Assembly (NCBI GenBank): GCA_002727735.1
Contig: PBXW01000144.1
Location: 1-5,824, forward strand
Source: Crocinitomicaceae bacterium
Lineage (GTDB): Bacteria; Bacteroidota; Bacteroidia; Flavobacteriales_D; Parvicellaceae
Reading direction: 5' to 3'
DNA length: 5,824 nucleotides
A program made the translations under genes and the position numbers. The notes under the pieces were generated by a model. The model saw only the letters and a program-made list of their open reading frames with translations. It was not told the origin of the DNA and made no database searches. How positions within the stretch are numbered: position 1 is the first letter of the stretch; each line of letters opens with the position of its first letter. Below are positions 1 through 5,622 of the stretch, in pieces.

Positions 1-473
1 CGAAGAATATCATAGATTTTATTAGTTATCCAACAAGAATTTTTCCTATTGGAAGATTGGATAAACCCAGTGAAGGATTAATTTTTTTAACTAATGATGG
101 GGATATCGTAAACAAAATACTTAGAGCAAGAAATAATCATGAAAAAGAATATATAGTAGGCGTAAATCGTCAAATTTCTAGAGAATTTATTCAAACCATG
201 AGTAATGGAGTTGAAATACTGGAAACAATAACTAAGAATTGTTTTGTAAAACAACTGGGACCAAAGAAATTTAAAATCATTCTCACGCAAGGACTTAACC
301 GTCAGATTAGGAGAATGTGTGAGTCCTTAGGATATAGAGTACAATCACTTAAGCGTGTAAGAATTATGAATATTAAGTTAGATGTACCGATCGGGAAATA
401 TCGCGAATTTACTAAAAAGGAACTCTTAGAATTAAATAAATCGCTCGAAAACTCTTCAAAAACATTTGATTAA
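1..473 (+). CDS. rluF: 23S rRNA pseudouridine synthase, RluF type (3' part, truncated by window edge)
   Basis: This enzyme isomerises a uridine in the peptidyl-transferase region of 23S rRNA (U2604 in E. coli). The reading frame is open from the left edge (first whole codon at 3), so the start and the N-terminal S4 RNA-binding domain lie outside. The 156 visible codons cover most of the catalytic domain. They include the GRLDKPSEG motif holding the catalytic Asp (codon at 60-62), the block [14 protein letters not shown], and the late motif [16 protein letters not shown]. These blocks match my memory of E. coli RluF more closely than RluB/RsuA. The TTG at 57 lies inside GRLDK and is not a start. 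The C-terminus stops soon after the conserved domain and lacks the long basic tail of the E. coli protein. Composition matches the AT-rich backbone. The family assignment is secure; the F versus B subtype is slightly less so. Confidence 0.9.
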   Translation, partial: KNIIDFISYPTRIFPIGRLDKPSEGLIFLTNDGDIVNKILRARNNHEKEYIVGVNRQISREFIQTMSNGVEILETITKNCFVKQLGPKKFKIILTQGLNRQIRRMCESLGYRVQSLKRVRIMNIKLDVPIGKYREFTKKELLELNKSLENSSKTFD

Positions 474-587
474 TCAGGACTTACCTCTTATCTAGCTTAA
501 AAAGATTATTTTTTGTATAGTTTGTAGAAAAAACTAATCAATATAGGCTTGGAAATCATTCTATAAATGGATTTTTAGAAAGTTTAA

Positions 588-645
588 GATAGGATCGAAC
601 CCTGATTTAGTGGGTCCTATAGGGATCACATTGAATCCTGATCCT
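588..645. other. Folded, tRNA-like intergenic sequence
   Basis: The 236-base gap between rluF and the barrel gene holds no convincing ORF. It does hold an unusual, less AT-rich patch. On the minus strand it reads AGGGTTCGATCC, which resembles a tRNA T-arm, although only part of the T-stem pairs. The patch also folds: GTGGGTCC (610-617) and GGGATCAC (622-629) pair around a TATA loop with wobbles and one mismatch, inside outer arms AGGATC (591-596) and GATCCT (640-645). It could be a decayed tRNA fragment, a structured 3' end for rluF transcripts, or chance. No U-tract follows, so it is not a standard intrinsic terminator. Confidence 0.3.
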
Positions 646-709
646 TCAAAAATAAATTACTCTTCCAGATCAGTTTTAAAGAAACATAATTACTCCAAGC
701 TCGAGAGCT

Positions 710-2389
710 TTATTTTGGGGTCCCAAAACGCCAAACTAAGCTAGTTTCAAAGGTATTGGCATCTAAATTACCATTATTAGAAATCACTTTTCCTATTCCA
801 GTTTGAAGGCTAATATCATTATTTAAACTGTACTCTATCCCGACACTCGGTTTATATATAAAAGCGCTACCGCTATCAACCCCGCCTCCTCCTCCGGCAC
901 CTAGGAGCATTTCGCCATATAAGTTCAAGTTCTTCCATTTTTGGCTAACAACACCTACCCCCCAGTGGCCCTCGGAATAACCACCAGCTCCTCCTCCATA
1001 TGCGCTTAATCCTTGTCCTGTAAGATACCACCAATCGCCTCCCATCCAGTCGATTTTACCTCCTAAAAGTTGCATGTCCTGTGAAGAACCTCCCCTTCGT
1101 TGAGCATTAAAATACCATTGGTGTGCTGGGCGAAAGCGCCATTTAGTAATTTGTATAAGGTCTGTCTTTTCCAAGGGAGCCCCTTTCTGATCCTGTGCAA
1201 AGTTTTCCATGACATATGCAAAATTTAAGCCAGCATATTGGGTGTCAAAATTACCATCTGGAGCGGTTAGATATCCGCCGTCAATAATTAGACTGAGATC
1301 AGAAGAAAGTCGATATTCAAGTCCTAGATTTGCTCGGGCAACAATCCCACCTTTGGTTCCGACGTCCCCGCCTCCAGCGCCTCCAATGGTTAGGGCAGGG
1401 AGTATGGCTAGACGATCATTATTGGTTATTGGGAGGCGGTAACCTAAGCCTGCCAAAAGTTCGGCATATCCGCCTACACCACCTGTTGCGGCACCGGCAG
1501 TTTCAAAGGTGGCAAACCAGTTTTCATTAAGAAAGTAAGAGTACTCTACACCGACCAGACCCAATGAATTATCGAGCGATCTACCTGATGTGGTTTTACT
1601 GCCGCTGGCTGGAGAATATGAACGAAAGCGGGCGGCTAAGTGAGATCGATGGCGACTTAAATTGCTCCAGTCGGCTCCAAAGTAATCTACCGCAGTCATC
1701 TCACTATCTTCTGAATTGTTTATAGCTGAACTGAAAGGAAAATCCATTGAAAGCGCTATTGCATCGCTGGAAATATTTCCGCTAGGAAAGTCTACGTATA
1801 AATAATTCAGGCCTACTTTGCCCCAATTAAAATCATACTTCAGACCTATATGGGGGCGGATATGTAACCCTCCTCCATCAGGTGCCGCGCCGCCGCCGCC
1901 GGCACCTACATAGCCTCCTGCATCGAAAAATAAGTTATTGACTAACTGACTTTCTATCCCCAATGTATAGCCACCAGTAAAGAACCCTCCACGGCGCCCG
2001 GTTGCGGCTCCGTAAGCAGTGATGCCACCGTACAACCAAGGGTTGAATTGTTCGTAAGCACCTATACCGTACAGCCCCATATTTTCACCCTCATCTGGCA
2101 TGTCAATTTCCTCAAAGGAAAACCGCAATATGCGATTACGCCAGGTCGTTGGCTCTCTGAAGTTGGATTTCGTTCCTATAAACTGAAAATCCTCTTTTTT
2201 TTCATTATTAAAATAATTTATGTTTCCTTTGTAAGATTTCCAAATAATCTTTTCTAATGGTTTATTTTTTTTTATCTTTTCCCACTTGATTTCCTTAAAT
2301 TCAGAAGAGTCTTTGATGACTTTTTCTGCAAATACCCCCAGAAAGTTAAAAATTTGAGCAATTATGAAAAAATAAAATGCAAATTTCAT
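710..2389 (-). CDS. Outer-membrane beta-barrel protein with three internal repeats
   Basis: I do not recognise a named family. The 559-residue product begins with a typical Sec signal peptide (MKFAFYFFIIAQ..., probable cleavage after GVFA at about residue 21). A lysine-rich linker of roughly 60 residues follows, then three copies of a beta-strand repeat with barrel cores near residues 119-219, 290-393 and 452-555. Each copy has alternating aromatic/glycine strands, a Gly-rich turn (GAGGGG, GGAGGG, GAGGGGG) and a G(L/I)(K/E)Y strand; copies 2 and 3 add a D(L/I)SL strand. The protein ends in a strand SLVWRF plus four residues, close to a BAM recognition signal. I chose ATG at 2389 because the longer frame needs a TTG at 2416 and adds a charged stretch before the signal peptide. 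The barrel is strikingly GC-rich (for example 40 of 60 bases at 1861-1920) while the signal/linker part is not. Porin or adhesin roles are both possible. Confidence 0.8.
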   Translation of the reverse strand: MKFAFYFFIIAQIFNFLGVFAEKVIKDSSEFKEIKWEKIKKNKPLEKIIWKSYKGNINYFNNEKKEDFQFIGTKSNFREPTTWRNRILRFSFEEIDMPDEGENMGLYGIGAYEQFNPWLYGGITAYGAATGRRGGFFTGGYTLGIESQLVNNLFFDAGGYVGAGGGGAAPDGGGLHIRPHIGLKYDFNWGKVGLNYLYVDFPSGNISSDAIALSMDFPFSSAINNSEDSEMTAVDYFGADWSNLSRHRSHLAARFRSYSPASGSKTTSGRSLDNSLGLVGVEYSYFLNENWFATFETAGAATGGVGGYAELLAGLGYRLPITNNDRLAILPALTIGGAGGGDVGTKGGIVARANLGLEYRLSSDLSLIIDGGYLTAPDGNFDTQYAGLNFAYVMENFAQDQKGAPLEKTDLIQITKWRFRPAHQWYFNAQRRGGSSQDMQLLGGKIDWMGGDWWYLTGQGLSAYGGGAGGYSEGHWGVGVVSQKWKNLNLYGEMLLGAGGGGGVDSGSAFIYKPSVGIEYSLNNDISLQTGIGKVISNNGNLDANTFETSLVWRFGTPK

Positions 2390-2502
2390 TTCATAGATCT
2401 TTTTATTTTTGATCAATTATCTTTTACAATAATACTTCTAAATATATAGAAATTTCACATAATTAATAATTTCTACTATCAATTCAGATAACTTTTTATT
2501 TG

Positions 2503-2531
2503 TTGGCAATAATGAATGAAATTTTTGGCAA
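2503..2531 (-). promoter_or_regulatory. Candidate operator or activator site upstream of the large barrel gene
   Basis: TTGGCAA occurs twice in the same orientation (2503-2509 and 2525-2531), 22 bases apart, which is about two helical turns. That spacing suits two protein subunits on one DNA face. The second copy lies inside AAATTTTTGGCA (2519-2530), a 12-mer also found upstream of the second barrel gene at 4596-4607. The site is about 130 bases before the barrel start. Its function is inferred only from position and sharing. Confidence 0.35.
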
Positions 2532-2573
2532 ATAAAAATATAATCTGAAAAAATTTTATGGATTTAGATTTAT

Positions 2574-2649
2574 TGGTCAATAGGATTCGAACCTCTAACC
2601 TTGTGCTCCTAAGGGTATTAACAATCTCAGTAGAAAAGATTTCTACCAG
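2574..2649 (-). pseudogene. Degenerate tRNA-like remnant
   Basis: The minus strand shows a T-arm with loop TTCGAAT and a stem pairing at four of five positions (AGAGG with CCTAT), followed by TTGACCA. Upstream is a seven-base stretch CTTAGGA that could be an anticodon loop with U33 (it would read UAG), but its stem does not pair. Further upstream, ATCT and AGAT can form a D-stem, and TGGT near 2646-2649 can pair with the terminal ACCA. The D-to-anticodon spacing is several bases too long, so this is not a functional tRNA. It looks like a decayed tRNA or the 3' fragment left where an element integrated into a tRNA gene. Confidence 0.45.
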
Positions 2650-2755
2650 CAATTACTAATTTTTTGCGAAGTATCTCCTTATATGTCAGCACAAAAAATA
2701 GTGATTTTGAGGGCAAATTGATGTCAATCAAAAATAATCTTCTAATAATTAAAAG

Positions 2756-2783
2756 TTGATGAAATACCTTTTAAACCTATAAA
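2756..2783 (+). promoter_or_regulatory. Candidate sigma-70-type promoter for hli
   Basis: TTGATG (2756-2761) and TATAAA (2778-2783) are separated by 16 bases, close to the -35/-10 consensus of the housekeeping sigma factor. This predicts a transcript start near 2790 and a leader of about 38 bases. I saw no tandem (G/T)TTACA repeats typical of the RpaB-bound HLR1 element near it, so light-stress control by that route is not visible. AT-rich DNA makes chance matches likely. Confidence 0.35.
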
Positions 2784-2827
2784 CCCTTTTTATTATTTAG
2801 TATGTATAAATCCATATTTCTAATAAA

Positions 2828-3088
2828 ATGATTAAAAAAGAAGACAATATTCGAAGCGAAAGCTATTACCCAATTCTTAATAAAGAAAATAATGTATCTG
2901 ATCAGGATCATAACTCTGAAGAGACTCCACTTTCAGAAGATCAAGTTTCCAGTCCTACTAAATTTGAATGGCCAAATAACTATTGGTTTATTGCGGAAAG
3001 AACAAATGGCAGGCTTGCAATGATAGGCTTCATGGCTGTTATTATTAATTACTCTCTATTTGGATGGATAGCGTATCCAATCCTTTAA
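2828..3088 (+). CDS. hli: High-light-inducible protein (Hli), chlorophyll-binding single-helix protein
   Basis: Hli proteins are thylakoid single-helix members of the LHC superfamily. They bind chlorophyll and carotenoid, quench excess energy and protect photosystem assembly under stress. This 86-residue protein has a hydrophilic, acidic N-terminal part (residues 1-45) and one transmembrane helix (about 58-80). The helix carries the signature ERTNGRLAMIGF (57-68), with E57, N60 and R62 as the usual chlorophyll-ligand and salt-bridge residues. The end FGWIAYPIL differs from the TGQIIPG-type ending I associate with many picocyanobacterial Hli proteins. The N-terminal extension is on the long side for the family. 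There is no strong Shine-Dalgarno sequence before the ATG. The stop is directly abutted by the ATG of the next, broken frame, which suggests a two-gene transcript. Orthology to a specific hli gene cannot be settled here. Confidence 0.9.
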   Translation: MIKKEDNIRSESYYPILNKENNVSDQDHNSEETPLSEDQVSSPTKFEWPNNYWFIAERTNGRLAMIGFMAVIINYSLFGWIAYPIL

Positions 3089-3316
3089 ATGATTAATTCT
3101 AATTTTGATAAGAATGGTATAGATAAGTCTGGAACGCATCGGCTTTAATATGCTGCGTTTGTTATAACTGCATTTGCTATTTATTTTTGTTGGGCGTTTT
3201 ACAATGATGCTAGTTTCCACCATTTCGCAGTAAAAATATTCAAGTTTTGGAATTGCAATGGATATAACCCTCTAAGATATTGCGTGGTGCGTTGGAAAGT
3301 AGACTTTTATCCTTAA
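3089..3316 (+). pseudogene. Small membrane-protein frame after hli, interrupted by one TAA
   Basis: An ATG sits immediately after the hli stop and opens 19 codons (MINSNFDKNGIDKSGTHRL). A TAA follows at 3146-3148. The same frame then stays open for 55 more codons and begins with a strongly hydrophobic helix (YAAFVITAFAIYFCWAFYND). A polar lead followed by a single helix is what a small thylakoid or plasma-membrane protein would look like, and only the TAA separates the two halves. Everything after about 3208 is less protein-like, so the original gene may have been only about 40 codons. It could be a nonsense-mutated small partner of Hli, or a chance open frame. I do not recognise the family. 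Confidence 0.35.
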
Positions 3317-3570
3317 AAAAAACTTCTAAAAATAATGGTTTTCTTCCAGCCTTCTTCAATGAGCTGTTTGTGTTCTTTTCGCGCATTTTCTTTAGTTTCT
3401 ACTCTGCTACCTTTTATTACTGGTTTACTTAATCTTTTATAAACAAAACCACAGGAAATCATCAATGCATAAATAGATGGGAAAGGCTTGGAAATATTTT
3501 CGAATGGTTCAAAGACTTTAATTCTTGAGCTTTATTTATTAATAAAAATAATATTTTGCGAGGAGGACAT
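3313..3570 (-). pseudogene. DUF1651-like small protein, broken by an in-frame TAA
   Basis: Read on the minus strand from ATG at 3568-3570, the frame gives MSSSQNIIFINK, a TAA at 3532-3534, and then 72 open codons to the stop at 3313. The C-terminal half has the pattern P-x-I-K-x-S-R-x-x-T-K-E-x-A, then a helix, then L-I-E-E-G-W-K-K. I associate this with DUF1651, a family of unknown function that I recall from marine picocyanobacteria. The preceding part IKVFEPFE also fits the family's early strand, so the sequence on both sides of the TAA appears to be one gene of about 85 codons. An internal ATG at 3460-3462 could still give a 49-residue C-terminal product. The gene end overlaps the broken frame on the other strand by four bases. 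The family call is from memory of the pattern. Confidence 0.5.
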
Positions 3571-3671
3571 TGATCTTGATTACGAGATCGATTAGGAAGT
3601 TTAAATAAGTATTTCCTACATTGCTTAAATTTGAAATTCTGATTTGAATTAGGAAAGCTATTGAAATTACT

Positions 3672-3779
3672 ATGGAAAAATCACTCCTTAACTTCATCTA
3701 TTGGATTTTAGTAAATTCAGCTGAAAGTTATTATGGCGACTCTATGAAAACAGATGTTCCCTATATCCCTTATTTTTGA
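3672..3779 (+). CDS. Possible 35-residue small protein
   Basis: An ATG opens 35 codons beginning MEKSLLNFIYWILVNSAESY. The start is amphipathic to hydrophobic and the end is proline/tyrosine-rich (VPYIPYF). AGGAAAG at 3652-3658 is a Shine-Dalgarno-like string but lies about 13 bases from the ATG, which is far. The best support is context: a strong intrinsic terminator in the same orientation lies 50 bases after the stop, so something is transcribed here. It may instead be a small non-coding RNA whose 3' end is that terminator. I do not recognise the protein. Confidence 0.35.
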   Translation: MEKSLLNFIYWILVNSAESYYGDSMKTDVPYIPYF

Positions 3780-3828
3780 ATTAGACAATAATATTTAGAA
3801 TAAATGTAATTGAAATTCCATTTAAATT

Positions 3829-3853
3829 AGAGGGTTTAGTAACCCTCTTTTTT
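3829..3853 (+). terminator. Strong rho-independent terminator
   Basis: AGAGGGTT (3829-3836) and AACCCTCT (3841-3848) form a perfect 8-base stem around a TAGT loop. A run of six T follows, ending at 3853. This is the clearest terminator in the window and works for plus-strand transcription arriving from the 35-codon ORF or an RNA gene. It lies about 70 bases beyond the end of the minus-strand barrel gene. In that direction the hairpin is followed only by AATTTAAA, so it could act as a weak terminator there too. Confidence 0.8.
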
Positions 3854-3922
3854 AATATCTATAAATATATTTAAGAAGATTTACCCTTTATTTTTATTAG
3901 TTCCAAAAAATTATATTTAAAT

Positions 3923-4526
3923 TTAAAGTTTTACTCTTATACCTAGAGAAGATCCTGTGGTGGAAACATCTGTAAATTGTATTAGTCCAATTGTAAAGTC
4001 ATCAAACCCCTGACTCCATAATTCACCATAAACATCAAAATCTTCGGAAACTTCATAGTTTACTCCTGCTCTTAATCTAACTGTAGTTATACTATCATCG
4101 CCAGCAGTAACCGTAGTCCCTCCAACTGTTGTACCTAAATTAACATCAATAGTGGATGATCCAACACCTGCTCCTATGTATGGTTGCCATTTTTTATCTG
4201 ATCTCCAGTCATATGCAGCTGATACTAAAAACGAAGTAACATCAACATCAACATTTTGAGCCCCTTCTAGAGCAGTAGTTAATGAATTATAAGTAAATTC
4301 CGTCCTTAAGCTTCCAAAATCATATCCAACTCCTATTTCACCTGAAAAACCAGGCTCAAATTCGGCTGTTCCTCCACCAAGGTTAGCAGCAAACTCAATA
4401 TCGTTCATTTTACCAGTTCCTATTGAACCAATAAAATAAGTACCCTTAGATTTTTCTTGAGCTGTTAAGGGAGAAATTACAGTTAAAGATGCAAGCAGAT
4501 AATGCTAATAAGAATCTCCTAAACAT
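3923..4526 (-). pseudogene. Small outer-membrane beta-barrel protein with frameshifted signal peptide
   Basis: The long frame gives a barrel: alternating strands, the conserved string WQPYIGAGVG, and strands such as VRLRAGVNYEV and SLGIRVKL at the end. It resembles the general 8-stranded OmpA-like/porin-family barrels. An ATG at 4406-4408 opens a frame without a signal peptide, but the same frame runs upstream as ASLTVISPLTAQEKSKGTYF, the second half of a signal peptide with cleavage after LTA. The first half, MFRRFLLALSA from ATG at 4524-4526, lies in another frame. One extra base at about 4493 joins them. Removing it gives a 200-residue precursor with a mature part of about 178 residues, a normal size. 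As written, neither frame would make an exported barrel, so it is either a recent pseudogene, a phase-variable switch or a sequence error. Confidence 0.7.
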
Positions 4527-4835
4527 AGTAATTCTTAGAAAATTTCATGTTCATTGCCAATAAGACAGATTTAACTTTGTCAAAAGATAATTCATAAATT
4601 TTTGGCATTTTTAATTTTTCTCATAAATAAATTTCTTAAAATCTAAGTTATCTAAAAGTTATATAATTCTTCATTGGTAAATTATCAGCAGATCACATGA
4701 CAATATCATTAAAAAAATCTTTGCTAAAGGATTTGACCCATTGATATAGTTCGCATAAATGACCATTAAATGTATGATTCGTTATAGGGTAAATTTATTG
4801 TTTACTTATTAAAAAATTAATTTAGGTATTTAAGA
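4527..4835. other. Divergent intergenic region between small barrel gene and SYLF gene
   Basis: These 309 bases separate two divergently transcribed exported-protein genes, so promoters for both should lie here. The barrel side holds the motif shared with the other barrel gene and a TTGACA (minus strand, 4578-4583) without a good -10 at normal spacing. The SYLF side has TTGACC (4733-4738) followed 17 bases later by only a poor -10 (TAAATG). I see no other feature I can support. Confidence 0.5.
4577..4607 (-). promoter_or_regulatory. Candidate regulatory site upstream of the small barrel gene
   Basis: AAATTTTTGGCA (4596-4607) repeats exactly the 12-mer found upstream of the large barrel gene, on the same strand relative to the gene and about 70 bases before the signal-peptide ATG. 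In both places ATAAT lies just before it (plus-strand reading). A related TTGTCAA (4577-4583) takes the position of the partner half-site, 25 bases away instead of 22. A shared regulator binding both promoters is an inference. Confidence 0.35.
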
Positions 4836-5441
4836 ATGTCTAGGAAATGTTTTTTGATTGCACTATTCATTTTTCCGCAATATTTAACTTCAGTTCAATC
4901 ATCTCCTTTCAATGGATCACAATTAAATAAACCTTCAAATGAATTATTAATTTCTGGTTGGAAACCATCATCAGATAAAAATATTAAAGATAAAAAAGCT
5001 AGTGATAAGACAATAAAAGCATTAAAAAAGTTCAAAAATATACCCTCATTAAAACCTTACTTTAAAAAAGCCAGAGGTTATGCTGTTTTCCCAAATGTAG
5101 GAAAAGGAGGAATTGGAATTGGAGGTGCTAGAGGTAGCGGCGAGGTATTTGAGAAAGAAAATATTATTGGAAAAACTACATTAACTCAAGTATCAATTGG
5201 GTTTCAATTAGGTGGGCAAGCATTTAGCCAGATTATCTTTTTTAAAGATAAAAAGGCCCTCGAAAGATTTACTGAAGGTAATTTTGAGTTTGGGGCATCA
5301 GCTAGCGCAGCACTAATTTCAGAGGGGGCGAATGCATCTGCGGATTATAGTGACGGAGTTGCAGTTCTTACGTATTCAAAAGGAGGCCTTATGTATGAGG
5401 CAAGCATAGGAGGGCAAAAATTTAGCTATGAAGAATACTAA
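4836..5441 (+). CDS. Secreted SYLF/Ysc84-domain (DUF500) lipid-binding protein
   Basis: SYLF domains bind phosphoinositides and other lipids in eukaryotes (SH3YL1, Ysc84). Bacterial exported versions are common but their role is poorly defined, and envelope lipid or stress functions are assumed. The 201-residue product starts with a signal peptide (about residues 1-22, SRKCFLIALFIFPQYLTSV). A polar, lysine-rich linker follows, then the SYLF domain from about 60 to the end. Family landmarks are ARGYAVFPNVGKGGIGIGGA (79-98), the strand TQVSIGFQLGGQAFSQIIFF (117-136), the Gly/Ala-rich segment FEFGASASAALISEGANASA, and the closing GLMYEASIGGQKFSY. The length is normal for bacterial members. The ATG has AGG about ten bases upstream. 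Base composition is like the backbone. It is divergent from the small barrel gene, and both products would be envelope proteins. Confidence 0.9.
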   Translation: MSRKCFLIALFIFPQYLTSVQSSPFNGSQLNKPSNELLISGWKPSSDKNIKDKKASDKTIKALKKFKNIPSLKPYFKKARGYAVFPNVGKGGIGIGGARGSGEVFEKENIIGKTTLTQVSIGFQLGGQAFSQIIFFKDKKALERFTEGNFEFGASASAALISEGANASADYSDGVAVLTYSKGGLMYEASIGGQKFSYEEY

Positions 5442-5444
5442 AAA

Positions 5445-5470
5445 TTTAATAAATATTTTAATTTATTAAA
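5445..5470 (+). repeat. AT-only hairpin just after the SYLF gene
   Basis: TTTAATAAAT (5445-5454) and ATTTATTAAA (5461-5470) are a perfect 10-base inverted repeat with a six-base loop, starting three bases after the stop. With no G/C pairs and no following T-run, it is a poor intrinsic terminator but might mark the 3' end of the transcript. Confidence 0.35.
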
Positions 5471-5622
5471 ACAATCCTAAAGAAAACTTATTTGAGGGAG
5501 ATTTCTGATGATATTTTTAAAAAGACATTTAAGTAAAGAAAATTTTTTGTATATATATTCGTAATGAATAAATTATTCCAAAGTTTTAATCCAGTAGTTG
5601 GAATTTCTGGAAGGGTTCCTTG

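Larger units (their letters stand above)
2390..2827. other. Intergenic region between barrel gene and hli
   Basis: This 438-base, very AT-rich gap between two divergently transcribed genes (9 G/C in 2401-2460) contains no credible ORF over about 13 codons. It holds the TTGGCAA direct repeat, the tRNA-like remnant and a candidate hli promoter, each listed separately. It also holds a perfect 10-base inverted repeat, TTTTTATTTG (2493-2502) and CAAATAAAAA (2529-2538), that brackets the TTGGCAA repeats, and a 7-base hairpin GTAGAAA/TTTCTAC (2630-2636 and 2640-2646). Confidence 0.6.

Noticed and set aside
87..290. Minus-strand ORF of 67 codons
   Set aside because: Lies antisense to the strongly conserved RluF catalytic domain and shows no family features.
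697..712. Palindrome AAGCTCGAGAGCTT at the end of the large barrel gene as a terminator
   Set aside because: The stem overlaps the stop codon, is short and has no T-run after it in the minus direction.
1209..1530. Two overlapping plus-strand ORFs (1209-1442 and 1330-1530)
   Set aside because: Both are antisense to the GC-rich barrel repeats; the Pro/Arg-rich products are typical shadows of Gly-rich coding sequence.
2048..2257. Plus-strand ORF of 69 codons
   Set aside because: Antisense to the linker and first repeat of the barrel gene, with no start context or recognisable domain.
3089..3570. Reassigned TAA codon, suggested by broken small genes each with one in-frame TAA
   Set aside because: rluF, both barrel genes, hli and the SYLF gene all end normally at TAA where their families end. 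Nonsense mutation or chance is the simpler reading.
4671..4766. Minus-strand ORF of 31 codons with a hydrophobic stretch between the barrel and SYLF genes
   Set aside because: Lies in a divergent promoter region, has no ribosome site or family pattern, and is within the length expected by chance.
4759..4812. Plus-strand 17-codon ORF upstream of the SYLF gene as a leader peptide
   Set aside because: No attenuator-like hairpins and no regulatory codon run; AT-rich chance ORF.
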